From Fidelibacterota bacterium (lineage in GTDB: Bacteria > Fidelibacterota > UBA8477): 24,607 bases of DNA. Shown one piece after another: positions 17,502 to 24,607 of this stretch. The stretch lies in contig JAIPJR010000044.1 in assembly GCA_021734045.1 (NCBI GenBank), forward strand, positions 1 through 24,607, given 5' to 3'. The notes under the pieces were generated by a model. The model was not told the DNA's origin and did no database searches. It saw only the letters and a program-made list of their open reading frames with translations. Every line of letters begins with the position of its first letter. The stretch's first letter is position 1. The translations under genes were made by a program, and so were the position numbers.

Positions 17502-17542
17502 TGGATCACGCCCCGGCCTCATTTTGCGCGCATTCTAGCGTC

Positions 17543-18076
17543 TTAAAACACCAAATGACACACTAAAACAGCCGCGATAATGCCGGCCAGATCTGCAGTC
17601 AACGCAGCAGGCAGCGCGTGGCGGCTGTTCCGGATTGAAACAGACCCAAAATAGACCGCTAACACATAAAATGTGGTCTCGGTAGACCCCTCCATCACTG
17701 ACGCCATCCGGCCAATCATGGATTCGGGACCATGGGTGGTTACCAATTCGCTGACAATGCCTAAAGCACCGCTACCTGATAATGGACGCATAAATGCCAT
17801 GGGGACCAGTTCACCCGGCATACCAATCAAACCTGTAACCGGTGAAAGCACTTTCGCCAATAACTCAAGCGCGCCGGATGTCCGGAATGCGCCGATAGCG
17901 ACTAAAATTGCTACCAGATACGGGATTATCTTAATGGCAACCTGGAACCCTTCCTTAGCGCCATCGGTGAAGACTTCATACACCTTGATTTTCTTATAGT
18001 AACCCCAAATCGGAATCACCAGTACAATTACCGGAATCGCCAGGACGGAAACAGCGTTAATGATGTTTTGAAACAT
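17543..18076 (-). CDS. spmB: SpmB-like nucleoside-recognition (Gate) domain membrane protein
   Basis: 177 residues, full length for the family (about 175). Hydrophobic segments near 5-28, 48-68, 84-100 and 150-177, with the conserved FMRPLSGSGALG block (114-125) and GSTETTFYVLAVYFGS (149-164) diagnostic of SpmB. In Bacillus SpmA and SpmB are needed for spore core dehydration; homologues are common in non-spore-formers, where the transport or membrane role is unsettled. Its ATG directly follows the TAA of spmA, and GGAGG lies within the last codons of spmA, so the two are translationally coupled. No terminator was recognised after the stop codon; the next gene's promoter lies about 80 nt downstream. 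The organism need not sporulate. Confidence 0.93.
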   Translation of the reverse strand: MFQNIINAVSVLAIPVIVLVIPIWGYYKKIKVYEVFTDGAKEGFQVAIKIIPYLVAILVAIGAFRTSGALELLAKVLSPVTGLIGMPGELVPMAFMRPLSGSGALGIVSELVTTHGPESMIGRMASVMEGSTETTFYVLAVYFGSVSIRNSRHALPAALTADLAGIIAAVLVCHLVF

Positions 18077-18766
18077 TTAGTCCTCCTTCCCGGCTTCTGT
18101 GGTCGTTATCTCTTCATCCGGCACATCCGGTAACCGGAAGCGCGGCAGGCGTTGCAGGGTTTTGGTCATGATAATAGCGACGGTCGTGGAGACACCGGTG
18201 GCCACGATCACAGGGCCGATAATCTCAGCCGGACTGGTGGCTCCGGCAGCAGCTCGAATACCAATAACCGTAGCAGGAATAAGTGTGACGCTGGAAGTGT
18301 TCAATGCCAAAAAAGTTGCCATTGCATTGGTGGCCGTATTCTTGATTTTATTCAACTTTTGCAGTTCCTGCATCGCTTTCAAGCCCAGTGGTGTTGCCGC
18401 GTTTCCCAATCCCAGCATGTTGGCGGAAATATTCATGAGCATGGCACCCATGGCTGGATGCTCTGGTGGCACCTCCGGGAACAGCCGGATCATTATCGGC
18501 CGAACCGCCCGCGCGAACACACGAATCAGACCGGATTCCTCTGCTATTTTCATCAACCCCAACCAGAGTGCCATGATGCCGATTAAACCAAACGCCAGCT
18601 CCACTGATGCTCTCGCTGAATCGAATAAGCCGGTTGTCAATACCTGCAAAGGTTCGAATGACGGCGTCATGGTCCACCCGGCAGCTGTCTGCTCGATTCC
18701 CAGACATTTCACACCAGACAAGATGATTCCGATAGCCAAAAGCACCAACCATACAATATTAATCAA
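18077..18766 (-). CDS. spmA: SpmA-like nucleoside-recognition (Gate) domain membrane protein
   Basis: 229 residues. The start is TTG at 18766: no ATG is in frame nearby, AAGGAGG lies 8 nt upstream, and the N-terminus MINIVWLVLLAIGIILSG then begins as in SpmA. Several membrane helices (about 3-20, 55-72, 155-180, 185-205) and the Gate signature MNISANMLGLGNAATPLG (about 110-127), followed by KAMQEL, TNAMATFLALNTSSVTL and IPATVIGIRA, are all family hallmarks. The C-terminus is a charged tail (DEEITTTEAGKED). It pairs with SpmB, encoded immediately after, presumably as a hetero-complex in the inner membrane. Many FCB bacteria carry the two as one fused protein of about 400 residues; here they are separate, as in Firmicutes. 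A 46-residue membrane protein gene lies 71 nt upstream in the same direction. Confidence 0.94.
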   Translation of the reverse strand: MINIVWLVLLAIGIILSGVKCLGIEQTAAGWTMTPSFEPLQVLTTGLFDSARASVELAFGLIGIMALWLGLMKIAEESGLIRVFARAVRPIMIRLFPEVPPEHPAMGAMLMNISANMLGLGNAATPLGLKAMQELQKLNKIKNTATNAMATFLALNTSSVTLIPATVIGIRAAAGATSPAEIIGPVIVATGVSTTVAIIMTKTLQRLPRFRLPDVPDEEITTTEAGKED

Positions 18767-18837
18767 ACTTTTACCCTCCTTCTGCTTGGTTCCGGACCAG
18801 CCCGATTATCCCCCGAACCATGTCCGAAAAAATGACA

Positions 18838-18978
18838 CTAAATTTTCCGCCCTTTTTCCCGTCGTTCGGCCATCAGTTTTTCCAGCTCTTTTTCATACAG
18901 TTTTTTACGATACCGCCGAAATACGAGAGCAGCAATGATGACGAAAACAGCATATAGCGACGCGAAGAGCAGCGACAT
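18838..18978 (-). CDS. Small single-pass membrane protein (46 residues) upstream of spmA
   Basis: Below usual ORF size cut-offs but well supported: ATG at 18978 is preceded by AGGAGG with a 4-nt gap, a predicted promoter lies just upstream, and the reading frame ends at a TAG. The product is a hydrophobic helix (residues 2-20, SLLFASLYAVFVIIAALVF) followed by a very basic and acidic tail (RRYRKKLYEKELEKLMAERR, 21-40), predicted to have a cytosolic coiled or amphipathic helix. The positive-inside rule puts the C-terminus in the cytoplasm. It is the first gene before spmA, with 71 nt between them. It resembles CcoS/CcmD-type small membrane proteins only in shape; I do not recognise the family. 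It could be an accessory subunit of the SpmAB complex. Confidence 0.72.
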   Translation of the reverse strand: MSLLFASLYAVFVIIAALVFRRYRKKLYEKELEKLMAERREKGRKI

Positions 18979-19003
18979 TTCCCCTCCTGTCGATTGAGTG
19001 TGA

Positions 19004-19031
19004 ATTTTAATTCCCAACCGGAACTATCCAA
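19004..19031 (-). promoter_or_regulatory. Predicted promoter for the small protein-spmA-spmB unit
   Basis: TTGGAT (19026-19031) and TAAAAT (19004-19009) with a 16-bp spacer on the minus strand, placed between the preceding terminator (19057-19085) and the ribosome binding site of the 46-residue gene. The leader would be about 20 nt. Confidence 0.55.
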
Positions 19032-19056
19032 TAGAGAATGGATATTTCAGGCATAC

Positions 19057-19085
19057 AAAAAGGGGCAGAAAAACTGCCCCTTTTT
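19057..19085 (-). terminator. Rho-independent terminator, probably bidirectional
   Basis: A 12-bp perfect stem (19057-19068 with 19074-19085; core GGGGCAG / CTGCCCC) with a 5-nt loop and T tracts on the 3' side of either strand. It lies 23 nt after the stop codon of the 1057-residue secreted protein gene and closes the upstream operon. Confidence 0.93.
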
Positions 19086-19108
19086 GCAAAACTGTCTATT
19101 TGAAGGAA

Positions 19109-22100
19109 TTACTTCAGATAGAGCATCTTATGCTGAGCGGTAAAACCATCAGCAGTCATCCGGTAGAAGTAGATACCAGAGGAAACCGGTTTGCCAAGGG
19201 CATCGGTTCCGTTCCAGACTACATTGTAGGTACCGGGCTGGTAAGCATTATTCACCAGGTCCACAACCTTCTGACCTAACAGGTTGTACACAGCCAGTTT
19301 CACATCGGAAACAGCGGGTACGCTGAAGGAAATTGTGGTGGTGGGGTTAAACGGGTTGGGATAGTTCTGTGCCAATGCGAAATCGGCCGGAACTTTTGCA
19401 TCCTCGTCGTTTACACCTGTGATGCCAAACCAGTCAAGTGACTGCGTCTGTGGTGATTCAGCTGCAAAGCCGTACCATGTGTAGGGCGTTGCATTGATGG
19501 ATAGCGGATCAAACCCTAAGAAGACGATCTTGTCATCGCCTACTTCGCGATTCAAACCGATTGCCACCGGATCATCACCAAAGGTGGTCATATTCACATC
19601 AGAGGCATTCACCGGCTCGAAACCGTCCAGCCAGTTAGCTGCTTCGATTTCATAGTACGGATCGTACATCAATGTATCCCCGGCAGTCGTATGCATGGTA
19701 TACAAAGCACCTGTCAGGATATTATCTTCCACGGCTTCGATTGCATCGGCACCAGTGCTACTGGCATTGATGTCGTTGTAGCTGTGTGACACACCCAGGA
19801 TATCATACTCGAAGTCACCTTCGACGAAATCCAGGTCAGTCCAACCGGACAATGCACCAAACCACTCATCACCAGCCAGGAAGTATTCCTTAGCGCCTTC
19901 TTCTAACCAACCGGCAATCACAGCGCTATTGTCCCAAAGCGGGCCAAAAGTGGTGATTTCATAGATGGTTTCATAGGCCGAGGCCAGTTCTGAAGAAAGA
20001 CCTTTCTCCCAGATGTCATGGTGAAAATCGGCTGTGGTGTAATTGGTGTAATCACCGATTCCAAAGTAGTACGCACCAGGATAACCGGCAGCGACACCAC
20101 CATTGAAATTCACCAGGACAGGATACTGAGGCGCAAAGCGCTCGAACATAAACGGTTCGGAATCCATACCTGGAGCGGTTGACATTTCACCAGCAGCTTC
20201 TGCCATGATAAACCACCAGTAGTAACCGGATTCGGTTACATTGGGGATTTGTGCAGAATACATGTCGCCATCGGCGGTCATGGAAACATCATTCCATGTT
20301 TCACCGTCGGCGCTCCATTTCAGTGTAGCTGTAATGGCATCACCATCAGCATCAACGATCATGGCCGAAACATCATACGGACCAGCCAGTACAGTACCGG
20401 AAGGACCACTCACTTCGGAGATCTGCGGTGGTGAGGTGATACCCATCCAGTCGAAGACACCATTCAGAAATGTGTCAAACTGATCATAGGTCAGGGAACC
20501 ATCGGCAGCAGTATCTACAGCTGCATCAGCCTGAAAACCGATATAAGCAGCTTTGAAGGTACCACCGTCATAAGCAACACCATAACCCGAACCATCGTTG
20601 GCTCCTGCGAAGATCAGTGAACCGGAAGCCGGCGTAAGCTGATCACCCCAGTTTGAGGATGAATTACCCCAGTAAATCCAGGGATTCAGGGTCAATGGCT
20701 CAGCAGCAAATGGTGTATCCATATCCGTTACGCCCAAACCGACAAATACGGTATCAGGACCTTCCGGATCATTCACGCCGGAACCAATACCAAAATAGTC
20801 ATAGGCAAGATCACCGGCTGCAAATGTGGGATTTGCAGGCAGGCCATGGCCATAGTACCAATCCTGGTCAATGAGGACCAGATTTCCACCAGCGTCCATA
20901 AAGTCGGCATAACCCGGATCGGCCTCTGTTGCTACCGGAGGTACAGTCTTGTTGCCCCAACCGTAGACAATGATGTTGCTCCAACCCGCATCAATGATTG
21001 ATGCATCGATACCTGCATTTTCACTGGTATTCCAGTACTCGTAAACGAGACCAGCTTCATCAGCAACGGTGCGATAAAGATCGGCAGCAGCCTGAGTATC
21101 ATTCTCGCTATCAGCGACAATGAGCAGGTCAGCATCCGGATTGGCGGCCTCTTTGATGGTAAAGCTCAAATGAACTGATTCAGCTTCCAGACCATCGTTA
21201 TCTACACTGGTGATCCAGTATTCAATAACATCGCCTACAGCGAAGGTCCCGGCGATGTCATAGGTATAAATACCATTACCATCAGCGCCGGTTTCAGAAG
21301 CGGTGAGTGAACCGGTCGTCTCGCTCACACCATTCACGGTCCAATGGAAAACGATTTCGTCATTTTCATCAATGGCCATGTTATTGTCGCCTACATCATC
21401 AAAGAGGTCGGCTTCAATAGTGAAGGGACCAGTTGTGTTGTAGGTATTGTTCATCTGGTTCATGCTTTGTACAGCTATAGGTGCACCCCATGGGTAAGTT
21501 ACCTTGACCAGCATGGACACGTCGATAGCACCACTATAGCGTCCCCATAGGCCGTCTGTCCAGGGACCACCAAACCAAGTGTAGGTCAGATTTCCCTGGT
21601 CATCCGTGGCATCGGCCAGCGGCTGGGGAGTATCACCACCTTTTACGAAGGCGATTACGAATGGTGGCACATTGGCCAGATCCATTGAATCACCTACGAT
21701 GAATTCACCACCGATATCAAGTGGTGCGGACCAATCCGCCACATACTCTTCAATCGTATTGGGTGTGATGGTGGTACGCATTGTACCGATGGGTGAAGGA
21801 CCTTCACCGCGGGCGATAGCACTACATTCACCATCGGGACTGACGGCTGCAGCTTCTGCGCTGTAGTCAGCGCCAAAAACGTTCGCATTACCTGGGGTGT
21901 ACCATTGCGCATAAACCTCTTTCACCACAGCCGGTGCGGCCGGGGTAAAGACGATGGCGAAGGTGTCACCGGCAGCGCCGGAGCCCAGGTAATATTCAGC
22001 ATTGTCGTCCACGTGTTTCAGTGTCCAGAGCTGATCTTCTCGCGTTACTTCTGCCGCACCCGTCGGTTGATTCCGGGGGGTTTTGACAGGTACCACTTCC

Positions 22101-22282
22101 AGATCGTCAGCTGCCTGACGCAGCACACGAACCTGGTTTTGCGGTACTTGCTTACCCGAAGGTGTCAGCACTTGTACACGATTGTCATTCGCTACTGGAT
22201 TGTCTGTGACTGCCTTTTTGGCAAAAGCAGCCGGCACAACCATACTGATCGTTAATACGGTTGCAAGTAGCTTTTTAAACAT
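19109..22282 (-). CDS. Secreted protein with two Ig-like plus GATase-like units and T9SS sorting domain
   Basis: 1057 residues. ATG at 22282 has AAAGGAGG 7 nt upstream; signal peptide 1-21 (ends AAFA). Residues 85-265 form a beta-rich N-terminal region. An Ig-like stretch (268-376) precedes an alpha/beta region (384-616) that opens with a strand DADLLIVADSEND and holds GGNLVLIDQDWYYG, resembling ThuA/GATase-like Rossmann folds used as binding domains in secreted proteins. A second Ig-like stretch (618-712) and a second alpha/beta region (719-954, PVLVNFNGG ... FLGFDPLSI) repeat the layout; both end in a DW(M/F)GIT element. No catalytic Cys-His-Glu triad was found, so these are probably non-enzymatic. 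Tail 971-1057 is T9SS type A (QNYPNPFNPTTT...KMLYLK). Follows the TPR lipoprotein gene by 45 nt and is closed by a terminator, so it ends a three-gene unit. Confidence 0.88.
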   Translation of the reverse strand: MFKKLLATVLTISMVVPAAFAKKAVTDNPVANDNRVQVLTPSGKQVPQNQVRVLRQAADDLEVVPVKTPRNQPTGAAEVTREDQLWTLKHVDDNAEYYLGSGAAGDTFAIVFTPAAPAVVKEVYAQWYTPGNANVFGADYSAEAAAVSPDGECSAIARGEGPSPIGTMRTTITPNTIEEYVADWSAPLDIGGEFIVGDSMDLANVPPFVIAFVKGGDTPQPLADATDDQGNLTYTWFGGPWTDGLWGRYSGAIDVSMLVKVTYPWGAPIAVQSMNQMNNTYNTTGPFTIEADLFDDVGDNNMAIDENDEIVFHWTVNGVSETTGSLTASETGADGNGIYTYDIAGTFAVGDVIEYWITSVDNDGLEAESVHLSFTIKEAANPDADLLIVADSENDTQAAADLYRTVADEAGLVYEYWNTSENAGIDASIIDAGWSNIIVYGWGNKTVPPVATEADPGYADFMDAGGNLVLIDQDWYYGHGLPANPTFAAGDLAYDYFGIGSGVNDPEGPDTVFVGLGVTDMDTPFAAEPLTLNPWIYWGNSSSNWGDQLTPASGSLIFAGANDGSGYGVAYDGGTFKAAYIGFQADAAVDTAADGSLTYDQFDTFLNGVFDWMGITSPPQISEVSGPSGTVLAGPYDVSAMIVDADGDAITATLKWSADGETWNDVSMTADGDMYSAQIPNVTESGYYWWFIMAEAAGEMSTAPGMDSEPFMFERFAPQYPVLVNFNGGVAAGYPGAYYFGIGDYTNYTTADFHHDIWEKGLSSELASAYETIYEITTFGPLWDNSAVIAGWLEEGAKEYFLAGDEWFGALSGWTDLDFVEGDFEYDILGVSHSYNDINASSTGADAIEAVEDNILTGALYTMHTTAGDTLMYDPYYEIEAANWLDGFEPVNASDVNMTTFGDDPVAIGLNREVGDDKIVFLGFDPLSINATPYTWYGFAAESPQTQSLDWFGITGVNDEDAKVPADFALAQNYPNPFNPTTTISFSVPAVSDVKLAVYNLLGQKVVDLVNNAYQPGTYNVVWNGTDALGKPVSSGIYFYRMTADGFTAQHKMLYLK

Positions 22283-22327
22283 ACGCTTTCCTCCTTTGAA
22301 AGTCTTTGATTGCCAAAGCTCTATAGT

Positions 22328-23182
22328 TTACTCAATAATTGCCACTAAATCCGATAAAAATTTTCCAAAATCATCCGTGTAGTAATAGTCCACCATAAGC
22401 GAGTCGCCTGTGCTTAATGCCGGATTTCCGAAAACGGTGAACGTGTTACTTCCCTCAGTAGTTGATTTGATTTCATAAGTCGCATTTGTTGTTGCGGCAG
22501 ATGAAACCAAGACCAACTGATGGGCAGCATTCACGCGCACCGTGGCAATACCATTAAATGCCGTAGAACCAGTCGCTTGCGCGACCGCATTGCTAAATCC
22601 ATTTGACTGCACAGGATTCACGACTGAGAGACTTTCACCGATGTCCAGCACCTGCTGATAGGCTGTGGAAAAATCACCCATATAATAGGCCGCCGTGGCT
22701 TTAATCTTCTTCAATGCAGCCACATCCACGCCGCTATCATGACTGAAGACAAAGGTGGCATCGCTGGCCAGGACTTCGTCCACATAACCCACGGCACTTT
22801 CATATTCACCGGCGGCCAGTGCAATACCGGCTAACCCGGCTTTGGACTCGATGATAATGGTGGGGCCATTAACGGCATCCAGAAATGCAAATGCCAGTGC
22901 AGAGCTGAAATAAGAGCGACCATTTTCAAGCGCCTGAGCACGTAAACTGCTCCACCCCAATCCAAGATACACTTCCGGCAAGGTGGCTTCCCGCTCTGCA
23001 GCCATTGAAAAAGCTTCAACGGCCTCGGTATACCGACCCGCTTCAAAGCTATTCCACCCTTCCGTCATAAGAGCCTCATAGTTTTCCGGCGGTCCGGAGA
23101 GAAATTTGTCATCACTTAGCTTTTCGGTACAACCGATAAGCAAGAAACTCAGTACTGTAATTATGGTAATTTTCGTTTTCAT
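22328..23182 (-). CDS. Lipoprotein with TPR-like repeats
   Basis: 284 residues. ATG at 23182 is chosen (AGGTG 6 nt upstream) over an in-frame GTG at 23191. The signal has a lipobox LLIG-C18, so the protein is probably lipid-anchored; the residue after Cys is Thr, not Asp, consistent with sorting to the outer membrane if E. coli-like rules apply. Residues 30-75 (YEALMTEGWNSFEAGRYTEA) match TPR helix pairs, continued by YLGLGWSSLRAQ (around 80), GLAGIALAAGEYESAVGYVD (around 115-135) and AYYMGDFSTAYQQV (around 165-180). The C-terminal third (200-284) is beta-rich and unassigned. TPR lipoproteins often scaffold surface assembly. It starts 13 nt after the end of the upstream T9SS protein and precedes the 1057-residue one by 45 nt, so it is likely co-expressed with two cargo proteins. 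Confidence 0.87.
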   Translation of the reverse strand: MKTKITIITVLSFLLIGCTEKLSDDKFLSGPPENYEALMTEGWNSFEAGRYTEAVEAFSMAAEREATLPEVYLGLGWSSLRAQALENGRSYFSSALAFAFLDAVNGPTIIIESKAGLAGIALAAGEYESAVGYVDEVLASDATFVFSHDSGVDVAALKKIKATAAYYMGDFSTAYQQVLDIGESLSVVNPVQSNGFSNAVAQATGSTAFNGIATVRVNAAHQLVLVSSAATTNATYEIKSTTEGSNTFTVFGNPALSTGDSLMVDYYYTDDFGKFLSDLVAIIE

Positions 23183-23195
23183 ATTGAGCACCTAC

Positions 23196-24607
23196 CTACT
23201 TCGTCAAAACCATTTTTTTAACCTGACGGAAGTTCTCGCTGTCGAGTACATAAAAGTACACGCCAGACGCTACCGGACTGTGTCTTGCATCAAGAGCATT
23301 CCAGGTTACCTGATATGATCCAGCTGCCAAGTGATTCTGCACAAGCGTCACCACTTCACGCCCCTGAATATCATAGACCTTCAAGCTCACAACGCCATCA
23401 TCCGGTAATCCGAAAGAGATGGTGGTTGACGGGTTGAACGGATTGGGGTAATTCTGTTCCAGCACATAGGTCTCGGGAACGATACTGGCCTGATACACTT
23501 GGCCATGCTCTCCGGCAGCCACCACATAACGACCGAGGTAATTGGTATTCACGGTGATGGTCCGTGCCGATCGATCGACCTTCCCGCCGATGTATTCCCA
23601 GTTCCCATCTACCAGCAGATATACACCCAAAGGTGACGGGCTGTTTACCTGCTCATCGGTGAGGGACAGACTCAGCGTAGCTGTACGTTTTAGCCTAAAA
23701 GGCGTATTAGATGTGTAAATCACATCCGAAACCGGGTGAACCGATCCAGTGAACTGTGGCAGTTGCATAAAGCTCATGCTACCAGTCATCTTGAATGATC
23801 CAGCTACCATCCAGCGCTCGCTTTCCACGGCATGACTGGGAATATCAATCTGTCCCAGTTCATCCGGCAGAGTCATGCTTGTGGCGCTGGCCGGTTTGGC
23901 CAATCCCACTGTAATGGAACGGATTACCGGATCCAGAGAAATGCCATTCTGATCCCTGCCGGTAAAGAGCAGATCGTAGCTCCCTTCGGCGGTTAACTCG
24001 AATTTACCGGAATAAACTGAAGCCTGCGTACCAAAATCATGCAGCTTTTCCATTGTGACTATGGTGGTATCAAACTCACCATTCACCCGCACCTTTGCGC
24101 CCTCTGTTCCCGTTAAGTCGTACAGCGCACGCTGGGAAACGATGAACATATCCAGATAGGTGTCCGCATCTGGATTCTGGAGAGTGTAAAAATCACCAAA
24201 TTCCGGCTTACTGGTGATATTGGTGAGCACAAAATCATAGGTTACCGGTGGCTGAGCATAGTCGGTTTTAGAAACCACCAACGCCAACAATTGAGCACCG
24301 GAGACCGTATCGGGATAGGTATCCCGGAAACGGAACCGTGAGTCAGTACTTACCGGCAATGCCCCACGACTGGTCATGTCATCCAATTCAAAATCAACGA
24401 CCTCAAAATCCTGGGTCATAGGACTCAGAAAATCACTGCGAAGCATTATTTTTTTAGCTCTGTATTGAATGCCATCATACCCGTCGAAAATCAATGTATC
24501 CTCCGGTTGTAAATCGGGCGATACAATGATGACCTGCCCTTCCAGGTTCAGAAAGTAAGCCCTGGACACATAGAAATTAAATGACCACGGGAAAATGCCC
24601 GATTTTG
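23196..24607 (-). CDS. Secreted T9SS protein, N-terminus beyond the window (partial)
   Basis: The last 469 residues of a larger protein. The frame stays open to the window edge; a GTG codon at 24569 is not a credible start because it lies in the middle of continuous coding sequence (SWPFIGS... reading backwards, with no ribosome binding site or signal peptide). Visible parts are beta-rich: a region with Ig-like character (EGSYDLLFTGRDQNG, VIRSITVGL), a segment with TLSLSLTD followed by WEYIGGKVDRSARTITV, of the kind found near the ends of large secreted enzymes and adhesins, and a T9SS type A tail over the last 85 residues (QNYPNPFNPSTT...KKMVLTK). The function of the missing N-terminal part is unknown and may be enzymatic. 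The TPR lipoprotein gene follows after 13 nt, so they are likely co-transcribed. Confidence 0.88.
   Translation of the reverse strand, partial: KSGIFPWSFNFYVSRAYFLNLEGQVIIVSPDLQPEDTLIFDGYDGIQYRAKKIMLRSDFLSPMTQDFEVVDFELDDMTSRGALPVSTDSRFRFRDTYPDTVSGAQLLALVVSKTDYAQPPVTYDFVLTNITSKPEFGDFYTLQNPDADTYLDMFIVSQRALYDLTGTEGAKVRVNGEFDTTIVTMEKLHDFGTQASVYSGKFELTAEGSYDLLFTGRDQNGISLDPVIRSITVGLAKPASATSMTLPDELGQIDIPSHAVESERWMVAGSFKMTGSMSFMQLPQFTGSVHPVSDVIYTSNTPFRLKRTATLSLSLTDEQVNSPSPLGVYLLVDGNWEYIGGKVDRSARTITVNTNYLGRYVVAAGEHGQVYQASIVPETYVLEQNYPNPFNPSTTISFGLPDDGVVSLKVYDIQGREVVTLVQNHLAAGSYQVTWNALDARHSPVASGVYFYVLDSENFRQVKKMVLTK

Noticed and set aside
17543-18766. Sporulating organism
   Set aside because: SpmA/SpmB-like proteins occur widely in non-spore-formers and all other genes indicate a Gram-negative FCB bacterium.
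18099-18938. 279-residue open frame on the plus strand opposite spmA
   Set aside because: It mirrors the spmA/small-protein codons, has no recognisable ribosome binding site or domain, and the minus-strand genes are clearly real.
24567-24569. GTG as start codon of the last secreted protein
   Set aside because: The reading frame continues upstream to the window edge with plausible coding sequence; there is no signal peptide or ribosome binding site at the GTG.
1-24607. CRISPR array, tRNA genes, insertion sequences or prophage
   Set aside because: No regularly spaced direct repeats, cloverleaf-like GTTCRANNC signatures, transposase frames or phage genes were seen on either strand; the repeats present are protein-level.

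Overview
The window carries the 5' end of a 16S rRNA gene followed by about 24 kb of protein genes, all on the minus strand (transcription runs from high to low coordinates). Six of the large secreted proteins end in, or close to, a type IX secretion (T9SS) sorting domain: five have the NYPNPFNP...TT / SGVYFYRL / KM.L.K form and one has a divergent VVPNPY form. Together with a PorV/PorQ-type barrel and a TonB receptor with a carboxypeptidase-like N-terminal domain, this points to a Gram-negative member of the FCB superphylum. The style resembles Candidatus Marinimicrobia, Calditrichota or related uncultured phyla more than classical Bacteroidetes, but the phylum is inference; the partial 16S could settle it. 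No mobile element, tRNA, CRISPR array or phage gene was seen.

Layout, in the direction of transcription. (1) 24607-19057: a secreted T9SS protein cut by the window edge, a small lipoprotein with TPR-like repeats and a 1057-residue T9SS protein made of two [Ig-like + GATase-like] units; gaps are short and a strong terminator (19057-19085) closes the unit. (2) 19031-17543: a promoter, an unannotated-size 46-residue membrane protein, then spmA and spmB, translationally coupled. (3) 17460-15464: a promoter and a BNR/Asp-box propeller protein with a T9SS tail. (4) 15444-655: a long imperfect hairpin element, then a likely five-gene operon: TonB-dependent receptor, 1182-residue secreted partner, PorV/PorQ-family barrel, 950-residue modular secreted protein, and a subtilisin-like protease with an EF-hand insertion and an eight-repeat propeller. 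A textbook terminator (655-690) ends it. (5) 416-1: the rRNA promoter, a leader of about 240 nt with a boxA-like motif and hairpins, and the 16S start.

How the parts may work together (inference). The receptor has no SusD partner; instead it sits with a large secreted protein and its own PorV-like protein, which in known T9SS helps release or anchor cargo at the cell surface. The adjacent protease and adhesin-like protein would be cargo. Acidic calcium-type loops (DxDxDG, DxNxN, EF-hand) occur in all five products of this operon, which suggests a calcium-stabilised surface complex for binding and degrading protein-rich material.
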